A stretch of 16,057 nucleotides of DNA from Candidatus Hodarchaeota archaeon. Its GTDB lineage: Archaea; Asgardarchaeota; Heimdallarchaeia; Hodarchaeales; YT1-039. The stretch lies in the NCBI GenBank assembly GCA_016840025.1, contig JAEOTF010000504.1:1-16057 (forward strand). Reading direction: 5' to 3'. Below the pieces are notes generated by a model. It worked only from the letters and a program-made list of their open reading frames with translations. It did not search any database and was not told the origin of the DNA. This document shows, one piece after another, positions 1-6,532 of this stretch. Position 1 is the first letter of the stretch, and each line of letters begins with the position of its first letter. The translations under genes and the position numbers were made by a program.

Positions 1-256
1 AAAACGTAAATGGGGACGAGCAGTTACTGTTGTGAATGGGATTGATTCAAGAACGATAAACTTGAATAACTTGGCCAAGAAGCTTAAAAATAAACTTGCA
101 TGCGGTGGTACATCGAAAGAAGGTCGAATCGAACTACAAGGGAACCATATGTACCAGATTAAGGATCTCTTGACAGATGAGGGTTTCTTACCAGACTCGA
201 TTCAAATTTCTACTTTCCAACGTACGTCACAAAGAAAACCTAAGAGACGTCGCTAA
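1..256 (+). CDS. Translation initiation factor aIF1 (SUI1 family), 5' truncated by window edge
   Basis: Archaeal homologue of eukaryotic eIF1/SUI1, which binds the small ribosomal subunit and controls start-codon selection. The reading frame is open to the first base of the window. Frame position 2 onward reads KRKWGRAVTVVNGID, which matches the conserved strand before the SUI1 core, so the GTG at 32 is internal and not the start. The core LACGGTSKEGRIELQGNH is the family hallmark, followed by the helix YQIKDLLTDEGF and a strand DSIQI. The protein ends in a short basic tail (RKPKRRR) that is longer than the minimal fold. Stop TAA is at 254-256. The start and promoter lie outside the window. 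It is separated from the next gene by about 340 bp with poly-T stretches, so it is probably a separate transcript. Family assignment is secure. Confidence 0.93.
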   Translation, partial: KRKWGRAVTVVNGIDSRTINLNNLAKKLKNKLACGGTSKEGRIELQGNHMYQIKDLLTDEGFLPDSIQISTFQRTSQRKPKRRR

Positions 257-311
257 TTGCTCTACCTATATTGTAAGTTTCGGAACTCACTTTTCGTTTA
301 ATTTGAATAAC

Positions 312-318
312 TTTTTTT
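312..318 (+). terminator. Possible T-run terminator of aIF1
   Basis: A run of seven T lies about 56 bases after the aIF1 stop. Archaeal RNA polymerase commonly terminates at oligo-T without a required hairpin. No other terminator signal is visible nearer the stop, although another T8 run occurs at 500-507. Evidence is only compositional. Confidence 0.3.
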
Positions 319-480
319 GCCCCTTTCAATATATGTTGCACGAAAATGTTCTTTTATCAATATGCATAGCCCAGAATTATTTTGAGCGAGTAATTAGGCC
401 ACGTTCTGATCATCAAAGACCTATTGAGCATCTGTAGAAGAAAATCAATTGAAAGCAAAAAGTTACTCCTATTCACTGCT

Positions 481-500
481 TTTAATCGTAGTTTAATCGT
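481..500 (+). promoter_or_regulatory. Paired direct repeat TTTAATCGT upstream of Fae-Hps (candidate operator)
   Basis: Two identical 9-base copies (481-489, 492-500) are spaced 11 bases start to start, about one helical turn, so both would present on the same DNA face. They lie about 40 bases upstream of the TATA-like box of the Fae-Hps operon, a position suited to an activator or repressor. No regulator gene is adjacent. The sequence is AT-rich, so chance cannot be excluded. Confidence 0.3.
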
Positions 501-534
501 TTTTTTTCACGGAATTTTTGATTTTTCAAAAAGA

Positions 535-552
535 AAATGAATATTAAAAAAC
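535..552 (+). promoter_or_regulatory. Candidate archaeal promoter (BRE/TATA) for the Fae-Hps operon
   Basis: An A-rich purine stretch (BRE-like) is followed by ATATTAAAAA at 541-550, which resembles an archaeal TATA box. Transcription would start about 25 bases downstream, near 572. That gives a leader of about 30 bases, enough to contain the ribosome binding site at 594-600. No other strong TATA-like element lies closer to the gene. Confidence 0.4.
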
Positions 553-593
553 CAGAATAGTTGTTAATGAACAATTGAATTAAGACATTTTCT

Positions 594-600
594 GGTGATC
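594..600 (+). promoter_or_regulatory. Shine-Dalgarno site GGTGATC deciding the Fae-Hps start
   Basis: GGTGATC is an exact complement of part of the conserved 3' end of 16S rRNA (GATCACC). It lies 3 bases before TTG at 604, or 6 bases counting from the GGTG core. The GTG at 595, which would otherwise look like the first start codon, is inside this site. The N-terminus from TTG604 (SDFLVGEALIG) also fits the usual short Fae N-terminus better. Confidence 0.6.
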
Positions 601-603
601 TTT

Positions 604-1806
604 TTGAGTGATTTTCTAGTAGGTGAAGCTTTGATTGGTGCTGGAAAAGAGGTAGCCCATCTCGATGTACTGATAGGTTCTAAGGATGGCCCCGTAGGTC
701 ATGCATTTGCGAGTGGGCTTACAAATCCGCGTTCCGGTCATACGCCGATTCTTGCAGTGATTAAACCAAATTTAACTCCTAAACCTCCTGTGTTAATCAT
801 CCCTAAAGTTACTTTAAAGAAAAGTTCCCAAATAGGACTGGTTTTTGGAGCTGCTCAGGCAGCAATAGGACGTGCTGTTGCTGATGCTGTGGAAGAAGGT
901 ATTATTCCCCGAAATAAGGTGGAGAAGTGGGTAATTATTTGTAGTGTATTTGTAGATCCTGAAGCTCAAGATGAGCATAAAATTCACTATTGGAACTATG
1001 GTGCGTGTAAACTTGCTTTACGCCGCGCTATTCATGGATATCCTACCTTAGAGAAAGTGATCGCTGAGAAGGATCGTGCTAAGCATCCAATTATGGGTTT
1101 TCATCCTCAAACGTTATGGGCGCCCCCTTATCTCCAGATTGCTTTGGATACTGCTTCACTATCACAAATCACTCAAGTTGTTTCCGCAATGCCCAAATCG
1201 GAGAGAATTCTTTTTGAATGTGGAACTCCCATCATCAAAGAGCATGGTTTAGCTAAATGCGTGGAAACTATCAGAAAAAATCGTCCTGGTAGTTACTGTA
1301 TTGCTGATATGAAAACTATGGATGTTGGACGTGCAGAAGTCAAGATGGCATCGATAGCTACCGCTAATGCCGTGGTAGTGTCTGGAAAAGCCCCTTTAAA
1401 GACAATTATCGAGTTTATTACCGAATGTAATAAATGTGGAATTGACCCCTGGGTTGATTCACTTGGTATGATGGAAAATGCTCTCCTTGAAACTTTACGC
1501 CAACTTTCGGAAAAACCGAAGGTCATCATTCTTCACCGTGGGATTGATCAAGAACAAGAAGACAAAAGTCGTCAGTGGGGTTGCATTCCTGATATTCGAG
1601 AAATCACTAACAGTTTAATCGCTCTCGCAGGGGGTTTAGTCCCTGGCAAACCCTTACAACATGCATTAGAGACGAAAGCGGACATTTTCATTGTAGGAAG
1701 ATATATTTACAAGTCTCCTGATCCCTACAATGCTGCACAGCAGTTTCTAACTTACTTAGGTCCCGATAAAGATACAATGCGGCTTTTTGATCAAATTGAT
1801 TACTAA
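604..1806 (+). CDS. fae-hps: Bifunctional formaldehyde-activating enzyme / 3-hexulose-6-phosphate synthase (Fae-Hps)
   Basis: Residues 1 to about 160 are Fae, which condenses formaldehyde with tetrahydromethanopterin. The LVGEALIG start and EVAHLDVLIG match Fae, and His19 is the expected catalytic histidine. Residues from about 165 to 400 are 3-hexulose-6-phosphate synthase, a (beta/alpha)8 enzyme of the OMP decarboxylase superfamily. The ADMKTMDVGRAE motif carries Asp235, Lys237 and Asp240, and a late phosphate-binding stretch ends in IVGRYIYKSPDP. In archaea the fusion typically works in the direction that releases formaldehyde from hexulose-6-phosphate, supplying ribulose-5-phosphate for nucleotide synthesis while Fae captures the formaldehyde. 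Length (400 aa) is normal for the fusion. The start is taken as TTG604 because GGTGATC precedes it; GTG595 would add three residues. The gene heads a probable operon, with MetAP 16 bases downstream. The isomerase partner (Phi) is not in the window. Confidence 0.93.
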   Translation: MSDFLVGEALIGAGKEVAHLDVLIGSKDGPVGHAFASGLTNPRSGHTPILAVIKPNLTPKPPVLIIPKVTLKKSSQIGLVFGAAQAAIGRAVADAVEEGIIPRNKVEKWVIICSVFVDPEAQDEHKIHYWNYGACKLALRRAIHGYPTLEKVIAEKDRAKHPIMGFHPQTLWAPPYLQIALDTASLSQITQVVSAMPKSERILFECGTPIIKEHGLAKCVETIRKNRPGSYCIADMKTMDVGRAEVKMASIATANAVVVSGKAPLKTIIEFITECNKCGIDPWVDSLGMMENALLETLRQLSEKPKVIILHRGIDQEQEDKSRQWGCIPDIREITNSLIALAGGLVPGKPLQHALETKADIFIVGRYIYKSPDPYNAAQQFLTYLGPDKDTMRLFDQIDY

Positions 1807-1810
1807 GAAT

Positions 1811-1815
1811 GAGGT
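1811..1815 (+). promoter_or_regulatory. Shine-Dalgarno GAGGT deciding the MetAP start
   Basis: GAGGT lies 7 bases before ATG1823. The longer frame would start at TTG1787 inside the Fae-Hps coding end and lacks such a site. This supports ATG1823 as the true start. Confidence 0.55.
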
Positions 1816-1822
1816 TTCTGAG

Positions 1823-2932
1823 ATGTCAAAGAATAACTCAGACAAAGAAGAATTTACATTAGAACAAAAACTCTACAGGTATCGTGTTGCTGGCCAAATA
1901 GCTTATGAAGTTCATGAAACTATCAAAGAACAAAATATCGTGAAACCTGGTGCAAAAATCCTTGATATTTGTAATACTGTTGAATCTAAGGTAAAAGAAA
2001 AGCAGAAACCATTTGAGGAAACCATGAAAATAGGTTTTGGTTTTCCATGCAATGTTTCTATTAATCATGTTGCTGCCCACTATTCAAGCCCGTATGATGA
2101 TCAAACAACAATCCCTGAAAACTCTATAGTAAAATTAGACTTAGGGGTACATATTGATGGATTTATTGCTGATTCAGCTCGCACTTATTATTTTGATCGT
2201 CAATGGGCTGACCTAGCTAAAGCTTCTAAAGAGGGTTTTTATGCTGGACTTGAATTAATCAAACCAGGGGCGAGTCCCGCCGCAATAGGAACAGCGATAG
2301 AAGCTAAAATAAAAGAATTCGGCTTCCGACCTCTTAGAGAACTTTCAGGCCATATTCTTGATCAATGGGAGCTCCATGGCGCGAAAACTCTTCCAAACAT
2401 TGCTATTCCCCATGATAAAGCTGATAGTGAACTGAAAAAAGATGAAGTTTATGCGTTAGAGACATTTGCTTCAACCGGTAGTGGTAGTGTACATGATCAA
2501 ACCACCCGCTATTATATCTACTCTTTACTTCCAAAACGAGCAGCCATTCGGCATAAAACAACTAGAAAAATCCTTTCACATATTTTTCATAATTTCAAAA
2601 CCCTTCCTTTTGCTGAAAGATGGCTGTCACCCACTTTTCAGGCCCCTATGGTACGTTTTGCATTGAAGAATTTAGTAAATGCTGGTGTTATACACCGTTA
2701 CTATGTTCTCGCCGATATCAAGGATAGTTTTGTCTCTCAATTCGAGCATACTATTCTTGTAACAGAAGAAGGACATGAGATTACAACCTTTCCACCATTT
2801 GACTTTGAAGAACCCAAGGAAGAAGAAGATCAAGCTGAGCGAACTGAAGGAGAAGAAGATCAAGCTGAGCAAACTGAAGGAAAAGAAACTGAATCAACTC
2901 AGAAAGAGGACCCGCCGGAAAAAACAACCTAA
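1823..2932 (+). CDS. map: Type II methionine aminopeptidase with acidic C-terminal tail
   Basis: Removes the initiator methionine from nascent proteins in the cytoplasm, using a two-metal centre. All ligands of the pita-bread fold are visible: Asp106 and Asp117 (LDLGVHIDGFIADSART), His177 (ELSGH), Glu213 (YALETFAS) and Glu308 (QFEHTILVTEEG). The catalytic histidine is in NHVAAHYSSP (His86). The insert around 235-300, with KRAAIRHKTTRKIL and a winged-helix-like segment, marks type II. The catalytic fold ends near residue 328, in line with archaeal enzymes of about 295-300 aa plus a short N-terminal extension. An extra tail of about 40 residues is almost wholly Glu, Asp, Gln, Thr and Lys, and contains a perfect-length duplication. 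ATG1823 is chosen over TTG1787. The gene is 16 bases after Fae-Hps and 53 bases before the next gene, so probably cotranscribed. Confidence 0.95.
   Translation: MSKNNSDKEEFTLEQKLYRYRVAGQIAYEVHETIKEQNIVKPGAKILDICNTVESKVKEKQKPFEETMKIGFGFPCNVSINHVAAHYSSPYDDQTTIPENSIVKLDLGVHIDGFIADSARTYYFDRQWADLAKASKEGFYAGLELIKPGASPAAIGTAIEAKIKEFGFRPLRELSGHILDQWELHGAKTLPNIAIPHDKADSELKKDEVYALETFASTGSGSVHDQTTRYYIYSLLPKRAAIRHKTTRKILSHIFHNFKTLPFAERWLSPTFQAPMVRFALKNLVNAGVIHRYYVLADIKDSFVSQFEHTILVTEEGHEITTFPPFDFEEPKEEEDQAERTEGEEDQAEQTEGKETESTQKEDPPEKTT
2821..2880 (+). repeat. 30-bp tandem duplication in the MetAP tail
   Basis: Two head-to-tail 30-bp copies (2821-2850, 2851-2880) differ at one position (g at 2841, a at 2871). 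In protein they encode EEDQAERTEG followed by EEDQAEQTEG. The unit is in frame (10 codons), so it extends the tail without disrupting the gene. The near identity suggests a recent event. Confidence 0.9.
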
Positions 2933-2985
2933 GTTAAGATTACAGCAAGAAAAGAAAAAATCAAAAGAAAGTTGGGGAAATTCAG

Positions 2986-5184
2986 GTGTCATTTGAAGCT
3001 GAGTCCTTCGAGAAGCATCTCAATAGGCTTCTAGCAGAGAATAAAATTGATCGAGCTTTTTATAATCAGCTTCGAGATAGTTTAGGTCGTATTTCACCTA
3101 TAAGCAGAGAAAAAAAACTTACAGACAAAAAGAGACCTTCTCTAAATCTTTTGATGTCAATGATAGCTTATAGTAGAATTGAACAAACAGAACAGCAACT
3201 TAAGAAAACAGAAGATGAAATGAAAACCCTTGCCGTCAAATGGGACAAAAAGAAAATCGATGAAAAACATGCTAAGAAGGAAATGGGAGAATTAGCTCTT
3301 ACTGAAAAAAAACTTAAAAAAACTCTTGAAACGATGCACAAGCTCTCAGAATTCCCTTTTGAAACCTATCTAAAAGAGCTCACGGATTTAGAAAGTAAAA
3401 GAAAGAAAGCTAAACGTGTATACGAAAAAAAACGACTTACTAAGGTAAAATATGAAAAAGTACTTCTACAAATAGATAAGAAACAAAATGAGAATATTAA
3501 AGAGCTTAAAACCGTACTGGCTCCGCTTCGTATAGATCTCGCCTATTTTAGCGAGATCATTGCAATCCGAGAAGCAAACGATGCTATTGCTGATCACCCC
3601 ATTGCACCATATGTGCAAAAATTTAGGGATCGGCTTGTGGAGCTTGAAAATCAATATCCTGAGCTTCAATTACCTAAATTCACTATAAACGATTTTCTCA
3701 ATGAAATTTTTACTCAATTTGAACAAATTTCTCTTCATAGAGTTCATATAAATTTACGACATACTGATAGCCTATCCTTTGGCCAATCTATTATAGAATT
3801 ACCTAGTGAAAGTTCTCTAGAAGATGTTCCTCAAGTATTACCTACTAAAACTGAAAACACTAAATTTCTCCCAATACAAAAAACAGAACCTACCTTACAA
3901 CCCATAACCGACCCCTGGGAGATTACCGGCCAAATTTTACTTGATCCCAAAGAAGAAATTCTCGGAATCTGTAGTGAGCCTGTCATTTATGAAGATAAAG
4001 TCTATATACCCGTCTCCAAAGAAGCAGAAATAGAAATGGAGTTAACAGATCGAATTTTCCGTGATGTTCAATCCCTTACCATTACGCATGAGATATCAAC
4101 GAGTGAAACAAGACAAAACCTCATCAGAGCTCAAATAGCGGAAACATTAAACATTAGGCCTGCTTTTGCTCTCTATCCAACATTTGTTACGGAATTTTGT
4201 GCTGCAAAAAAGATTTCTATACCTCCAACACTTAAGATAGAGAAAAAAACTACAAAGTATTTCCCATTTGAAACCATCTCTCGAATGCCTGAGAATAATG
4301 AGTTCTTTACAACAGAAGAATTCTATCAAAGAGCGTTAGATCAAATTTTTCCTGCCCCTTCCCTACAGACCATAAGAAAAGCTGATCTAATAGGAAAAAC
4401 TGTTCGGAAATGGACTCATGAACCGCTTGGAACAATTACTGATGTCATCAATCACCCTATCTCTCAGGAGATAAGTGTCATTGAACTGTATTCTCCATCT
4501 GAAGAATTTCTCCAATTAATTCAACAAAAAGTACTTGATCCTAAAGAGAAAGATAAAGGACTTTGGTATTTGCGTTTTGTAATTTCTAAGGCATTAGGGA
4601 TAAGTGATGGAGAAAGTCTCACAATAGCTCCCCTTTGGAGATTCTGTTGGAAAAGAAAATTCCCGTTGCTTCCATGGGAACTTGAAGTTTCCTATATAGG
4701 TCTTACTTCCATAGGAGCAATTCAGCAATTAGAAGAGTGGGTACTCCTAAAACGTGGAGTTGTAGTTCGTTCTTTAAAGGAAATGTATGTTTTACCTCGC
4801 GAGAGCAATTTAGTGAATTCCTCATCTGGTGAAACAGAAGGAAGAATCCTAGGATTAAGTTATAACAGGATTCAAAAGAAACCAGTTTTATTATATACTC
4901 CTAGAAGTCTAGAAGAGATACTCGAAGCCTTAGGACGAACCCCTTCTACAAGTTACCAGCAGAAATTAAAAAAACGTATTGCAAGAGCATTAGATATTCC
5001 CATCGATTATAGTCTTGAGCTTGCTGCTGTAATAAAGTATTTCATTAACTTCGTTCCATTTTCTGAAGATCTTAGTTTAATTCAAACAGCGAAAAAATGG
5101 ATTAAAGAGATCGTTGACCAGCGAATTGTTCCTTTAGATAAGATCGTGAAAATAGAGGGACGCAATGTTCAGGTGAATATTTAG
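2986..5184 (+). CDS. Large coiled-coil protein with PRC-barrel-like segments, function unknown
   Basis: A 732-residue soluble protein without signal peptide or membrane helices. Residues about 60-180 are a long, Lys/Glu-rich coiled coil. Residues about 181-260 are helical, and 270-308 are a polar linker. A segment at about 467-505 (DLIGKTVRKWTHEPLGTITD and following) has the glycine pattern of a PRC-barrel domain. Weaker look-alikes occur at about 309-345 (GQILLDPKEEILGI) and 617-640. PRC barrels mediate protein-protein and RNA/ribosome contacts, and archaeal CdvA combines one with a coiled coil, but here the order is coiled coil first and the length is far greater. The start is GTG2986 with GGGGA 8 bases upstream. 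The end overlaps the next start by one base (TAG/GTG), so translation is probably coupled. I do not recognise the family; the domain guess is from motif shape only. Confidence 0.72.
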   Translation: MSFEAESFEKHLNRLLAENKIDRAFYNQLRDSLGRISPISREKKLTDKKRPSLNLLMSMIAYSRIEQTEQQLKKTEDEMKTLAVKWDKKKIDEKHAKKEMGELALTEKKLKKTLETMHKLSEFPFETYLKELTDLESKRKKAKRVYEKKRLTKVKYEKVLLQIDKKQNENIKELKTVLAPLRIDLAYFSEIIAIREANDAIADHPIAPYVQKFRDRLVELENQYPELQLPKFTINDFLNEIFTQFEQISLHRVHINLRHTDSLSFGQSIIELPSESSLEDVPQVLPTKTENTKFLPIQKTEPTLQPITDPWEITGQILLDPKEEILGICSEPVIYEDKVYIPVSKEAEIEMELTDRIFRDVQSLTITHEISTSETRQNLIRAQIAETLNIRPAFALYPTFVTEFCAAKKISIPPTLKIEKKTTKYFPFETISRMPENNEFFTTEEFYQRALDQIFPAPSLQTIRKADLIGKTVRKWTHEPLGTITDVINHPISQEISVIELYSPSEEFLQLIQQKVLDPKEKDKGLWYLRFVISKALGISDGESLTIAPLWRFCWKRKFPLLPWELEVSYIGLTSIGAIQQLEEWVLLKRGVVVRSLKEMYVLPRESNLVNSSSGETEGRILGLSYNRIQKKPVLLYTPRSLEEILEALGRTPSTSYQQKLKKRIARALDIPIDYSLELAAVIKYFINFVPFSEDLSLIQTAKKWIKEIVDQRIVPLDKIVKIEGRNVQVNI

Positions 5185-5450
5185 TGGAGACCTCGGAAAG
5201 AACTAAATTTGTTGTTCATATAAAAACTAATGCTAAGAAAGAGAAAGTGGCTTTTGATTCTGGCGATGACTGTCTAATCGTTCATGTTAAAGCAAAACCA
5301 GTCCATGGGAGAGCCAATAAAGCTTTAACTACTGCAATAGAAAAAGCTACTGGTCGTTCTTGCGCCCTTGTAAAAGGGTTTACAAGCAAAAAGAAACTTG
5401 TTGAAATTGAAGGTGAAAGAGAAGACATACTTCGTTGTATCACTTCTTGA
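5184..5450 (+). CDS. DUF167 / YggU family protein
   Basis: A small 88-residue protein of the DUF167 (YggU) family, found in bacteria, archaea and eukaryotes, without a settled function. The family signature is clear: AKPVHGRANKALTTAIEKATG (about residues 36-56) and then VKGFTSKKKLVEIEG (about 63-77), with the expected basic strand at the N-terminus (VVHIKTNAKKEKV). The length is typical. The start GTG shares its first base with the stop of the upstream coiled-coil gene, and AGGTGA at 5171-5176 lies 7 bases before it, which supports both the start and translational coupling. It sits mid-operon with the formaldehyde and MetAP genes, but nothing in the sequence gives a functional tie. Confidence 0.9.
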   Translation: METSERTKFVVHIKTNAKKEKVAFDSGDDCLIVHVKAKPVHGRANKALTTAIEKATGRSCALVKGFTSKKKLVEIEGEREDILRCITS

Positions 5451-5512
5451 TAGAAAATTTACCTTCTGACTTTCATCCGAGCTAGTATCTAAAAGGATGT
5501 GAAAAAATTAGC

Positions 5513-5872
5513 ATGAATAAGATTGAGAATTTCCAAGAGACCAGGACAATATTAAATCAGCTTGTATTAAAATATAGTAACAGGGAGATCAAACGCTTCT
5601 TTAGTATAGACTCAATGACTTATGAGGATGGAGCCCTATCAAAAAAGATGAAGGAATTACTTGGTCTTGTCGCTTCATTAGTACTTCGCTGTGATGATTG
5701 CGTCATGTATCATCTTATCCAATGTTTTGAGATAGGATTCACTAGTGATGAGATTATAGAAGCTCTAGGGGTGGGTCTTGTAGTAGGTGGGTCGATCACT
5801 ATCCCCCATCTCCGACGAGCCATAGAAGCATGGGATGAATTAACAAAATTAAAGCCATCAAAAGAAGGATAG
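5513..5872 (+). CDS. Carboxymuconolactone decarboxylase family protein (AhpD-like)
   Basis: A 119-residue all-helical protein of the CMD/AhpD-like family. The motif CDDCVMYH gives Cys60, Cys63 and His67. With Glu48 upstream this is the CxxC(x3)H arrangement of AhpD-type disulphide reductases and thiol peroxidases, rather than true gamma-carboxymuconolactone decarboxylases. The downstream stretch IIEALGVGLVVGGSITIPH is typical of the family. The start is ATG5513, with AAAGGATG about 13 bases upstream. It is 62 bases after DUF167 and last in the + strand group, ending tail to tail with a - strand gene 42 bases away. It may handle peroxide or reactive carbonyl or thiol stress, but the substrate is not determinable here. 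Confidence 0.88.
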   Translation: MNKIENFQETRTILNQLVLKYSNREIKRFFSIDSMTYEDGALSKKMKELLGLVASLVLRCDDCVMYHLIQCFEIGFTSDEIIEALGVGLVVGGSITIPHLRRAIEAWDELTKLKPSKEG

Positions 5873-5914
5873 TGGATACTTCGCCAAATTCAACATAATC
5901 TCTTTACAGATTAG
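5873..5914. other. Short convergent intergenic gap
   Basis: Forty-two bases separate the stop codons of the convergent CMD gene (+) and the 177-aa orphan (-). No strong hairpin or T-run is visible. The two transcripts probably overlap at their 3' ends. Confidence 0.4.
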
Positions 5915-6448
5915 TTATTCTACAACCATTCTACGATAATTCCTGATCAATCGAACTCGTTCCATCCACGTCTTATGGATAGAGGCTCCATCCATTAGAA
6001 CGTCCATTACAATGGATGAGGCATCTTGATACATTCCAGACTCAATCGCTTGGCTAAATGTGTCGATTTTGGGATCTAATTTGTCAAAAATGTTAACAAT
6101 TGACAAATCGGCTAATGTAAGCATCCCAACATCAAGCCCCTCAATGTTTTTAGCAATATAAAATGTCGATTGTTCATAATCAGTATTTTGTACAGCAGAA
6201 AAAGCGGTATGAAATGAATTATGAAGGTTCTCAAGGTCACTCCAAAGCATTAAGAGCTGTGAAAAGATCGCAGCTTCTTGAGTCGCTTTCACTCGGTCTA
6301 AAATCTTACCTAATCCTTCAACTAAAAACTCCCGAATTAATTTATCGGTAGTAGCTCGCTTAGGCTGAATCTCGTATCCAGTATAGCCCGATATTTTTTG
6401 TGATAGTATTTTAATGGCGTCTGTGTACATTTTTTTGCGTTGTGACAT
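5915..6448 (-). CDS. Hypothetical helical protein, 177 aa
   Basis: Not recognised. It appears soluble and mostly helical: no signal peptide, no membrane segment, no cysteine cluster. It has one short basic N-terminus (SQRKKMYTD) and a basic C-terminal helix (TWMERVRLIRNYRRMVVE). The middle (residues about 60-150) alternates hydrophobic and polar residues in a pattern suited to a helical bundle. Start is ATG6448, with a weak GAGAG about 10 bases upstream; ATG6430 is an alternative. A TATATA-like stretch lies near 6481-6486 on this strand, so it may have its own promoter. It lies 84 bases downstream of the DNA ligase in the same direction. Coding is supported by the long clean frame and consistent codon use, not by homology. 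Confidence 0.7.
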   Translation of the reverse strand: MSQRKKMYTDAIKILSQKISGYTGYEIQPKRATTDKLIREFLVEGLGKILDRVKATQEAAIFSQLLMLWSDLENLHNSFHTAFSAVQNTDYEQSTFYIAKNIEGLDVGMLTLADLSIVNIFDKLDPKIDTFSQAIESGMYQDASSIVMDVLMDGASIHKTWMERVRLIRNYRRMVVE

Positions 6449-6532
6449 TATTTAACTCTCATTTTTAGTTTTCCCAGAAGATATATGCATTTCATCATAT
6501 ATTAGATTCATTACATGATTTACAGTTTACTC

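Larger units (their letters stand above)
257..594. other. Intergenic region between aIF1 and Fae-Hps
   Basis: No convincing gene is seen here. The only open frame (177-437) overlaps aIF1 and has no family features. The region holds a T7 run at 312-318, about 56 bases after the aIF1 stop. It also holds two direct copies of TTTAATCGT (481-489 and 492-500), a T8 run (500-507), a small perfect inverted repeat TTTTTGA/TCAAAAA (515-521 and 526-532), and an AT-rich promoter-like box just before Fae-Hps. It most likely carries the aIF1 terminator and the regulated promoter of the Fae-Hps operon. Confidence 0.6.

Noticed and set aside
177..437. An 86-codon + strand open frame after aIF1
   Set aside because: It overlaps the aIF1 coding end in another frame, has low-complexity Phe/Asn content and no ribosome site or family features.
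257..594. A tRNA or small RNA in the aIF1 to Fae-Hps gap
   Set aside because: No cloverleaf, T-arm motif or stable GC stem was found; the region is AT-rich.
1787..1822. A TTG start for MetAP inside the end of Fae-Hps
   Set aside because: ATG1823 has GAGGT at good spacing and gives a normal N-terminus; the extra 12 residues have no support.
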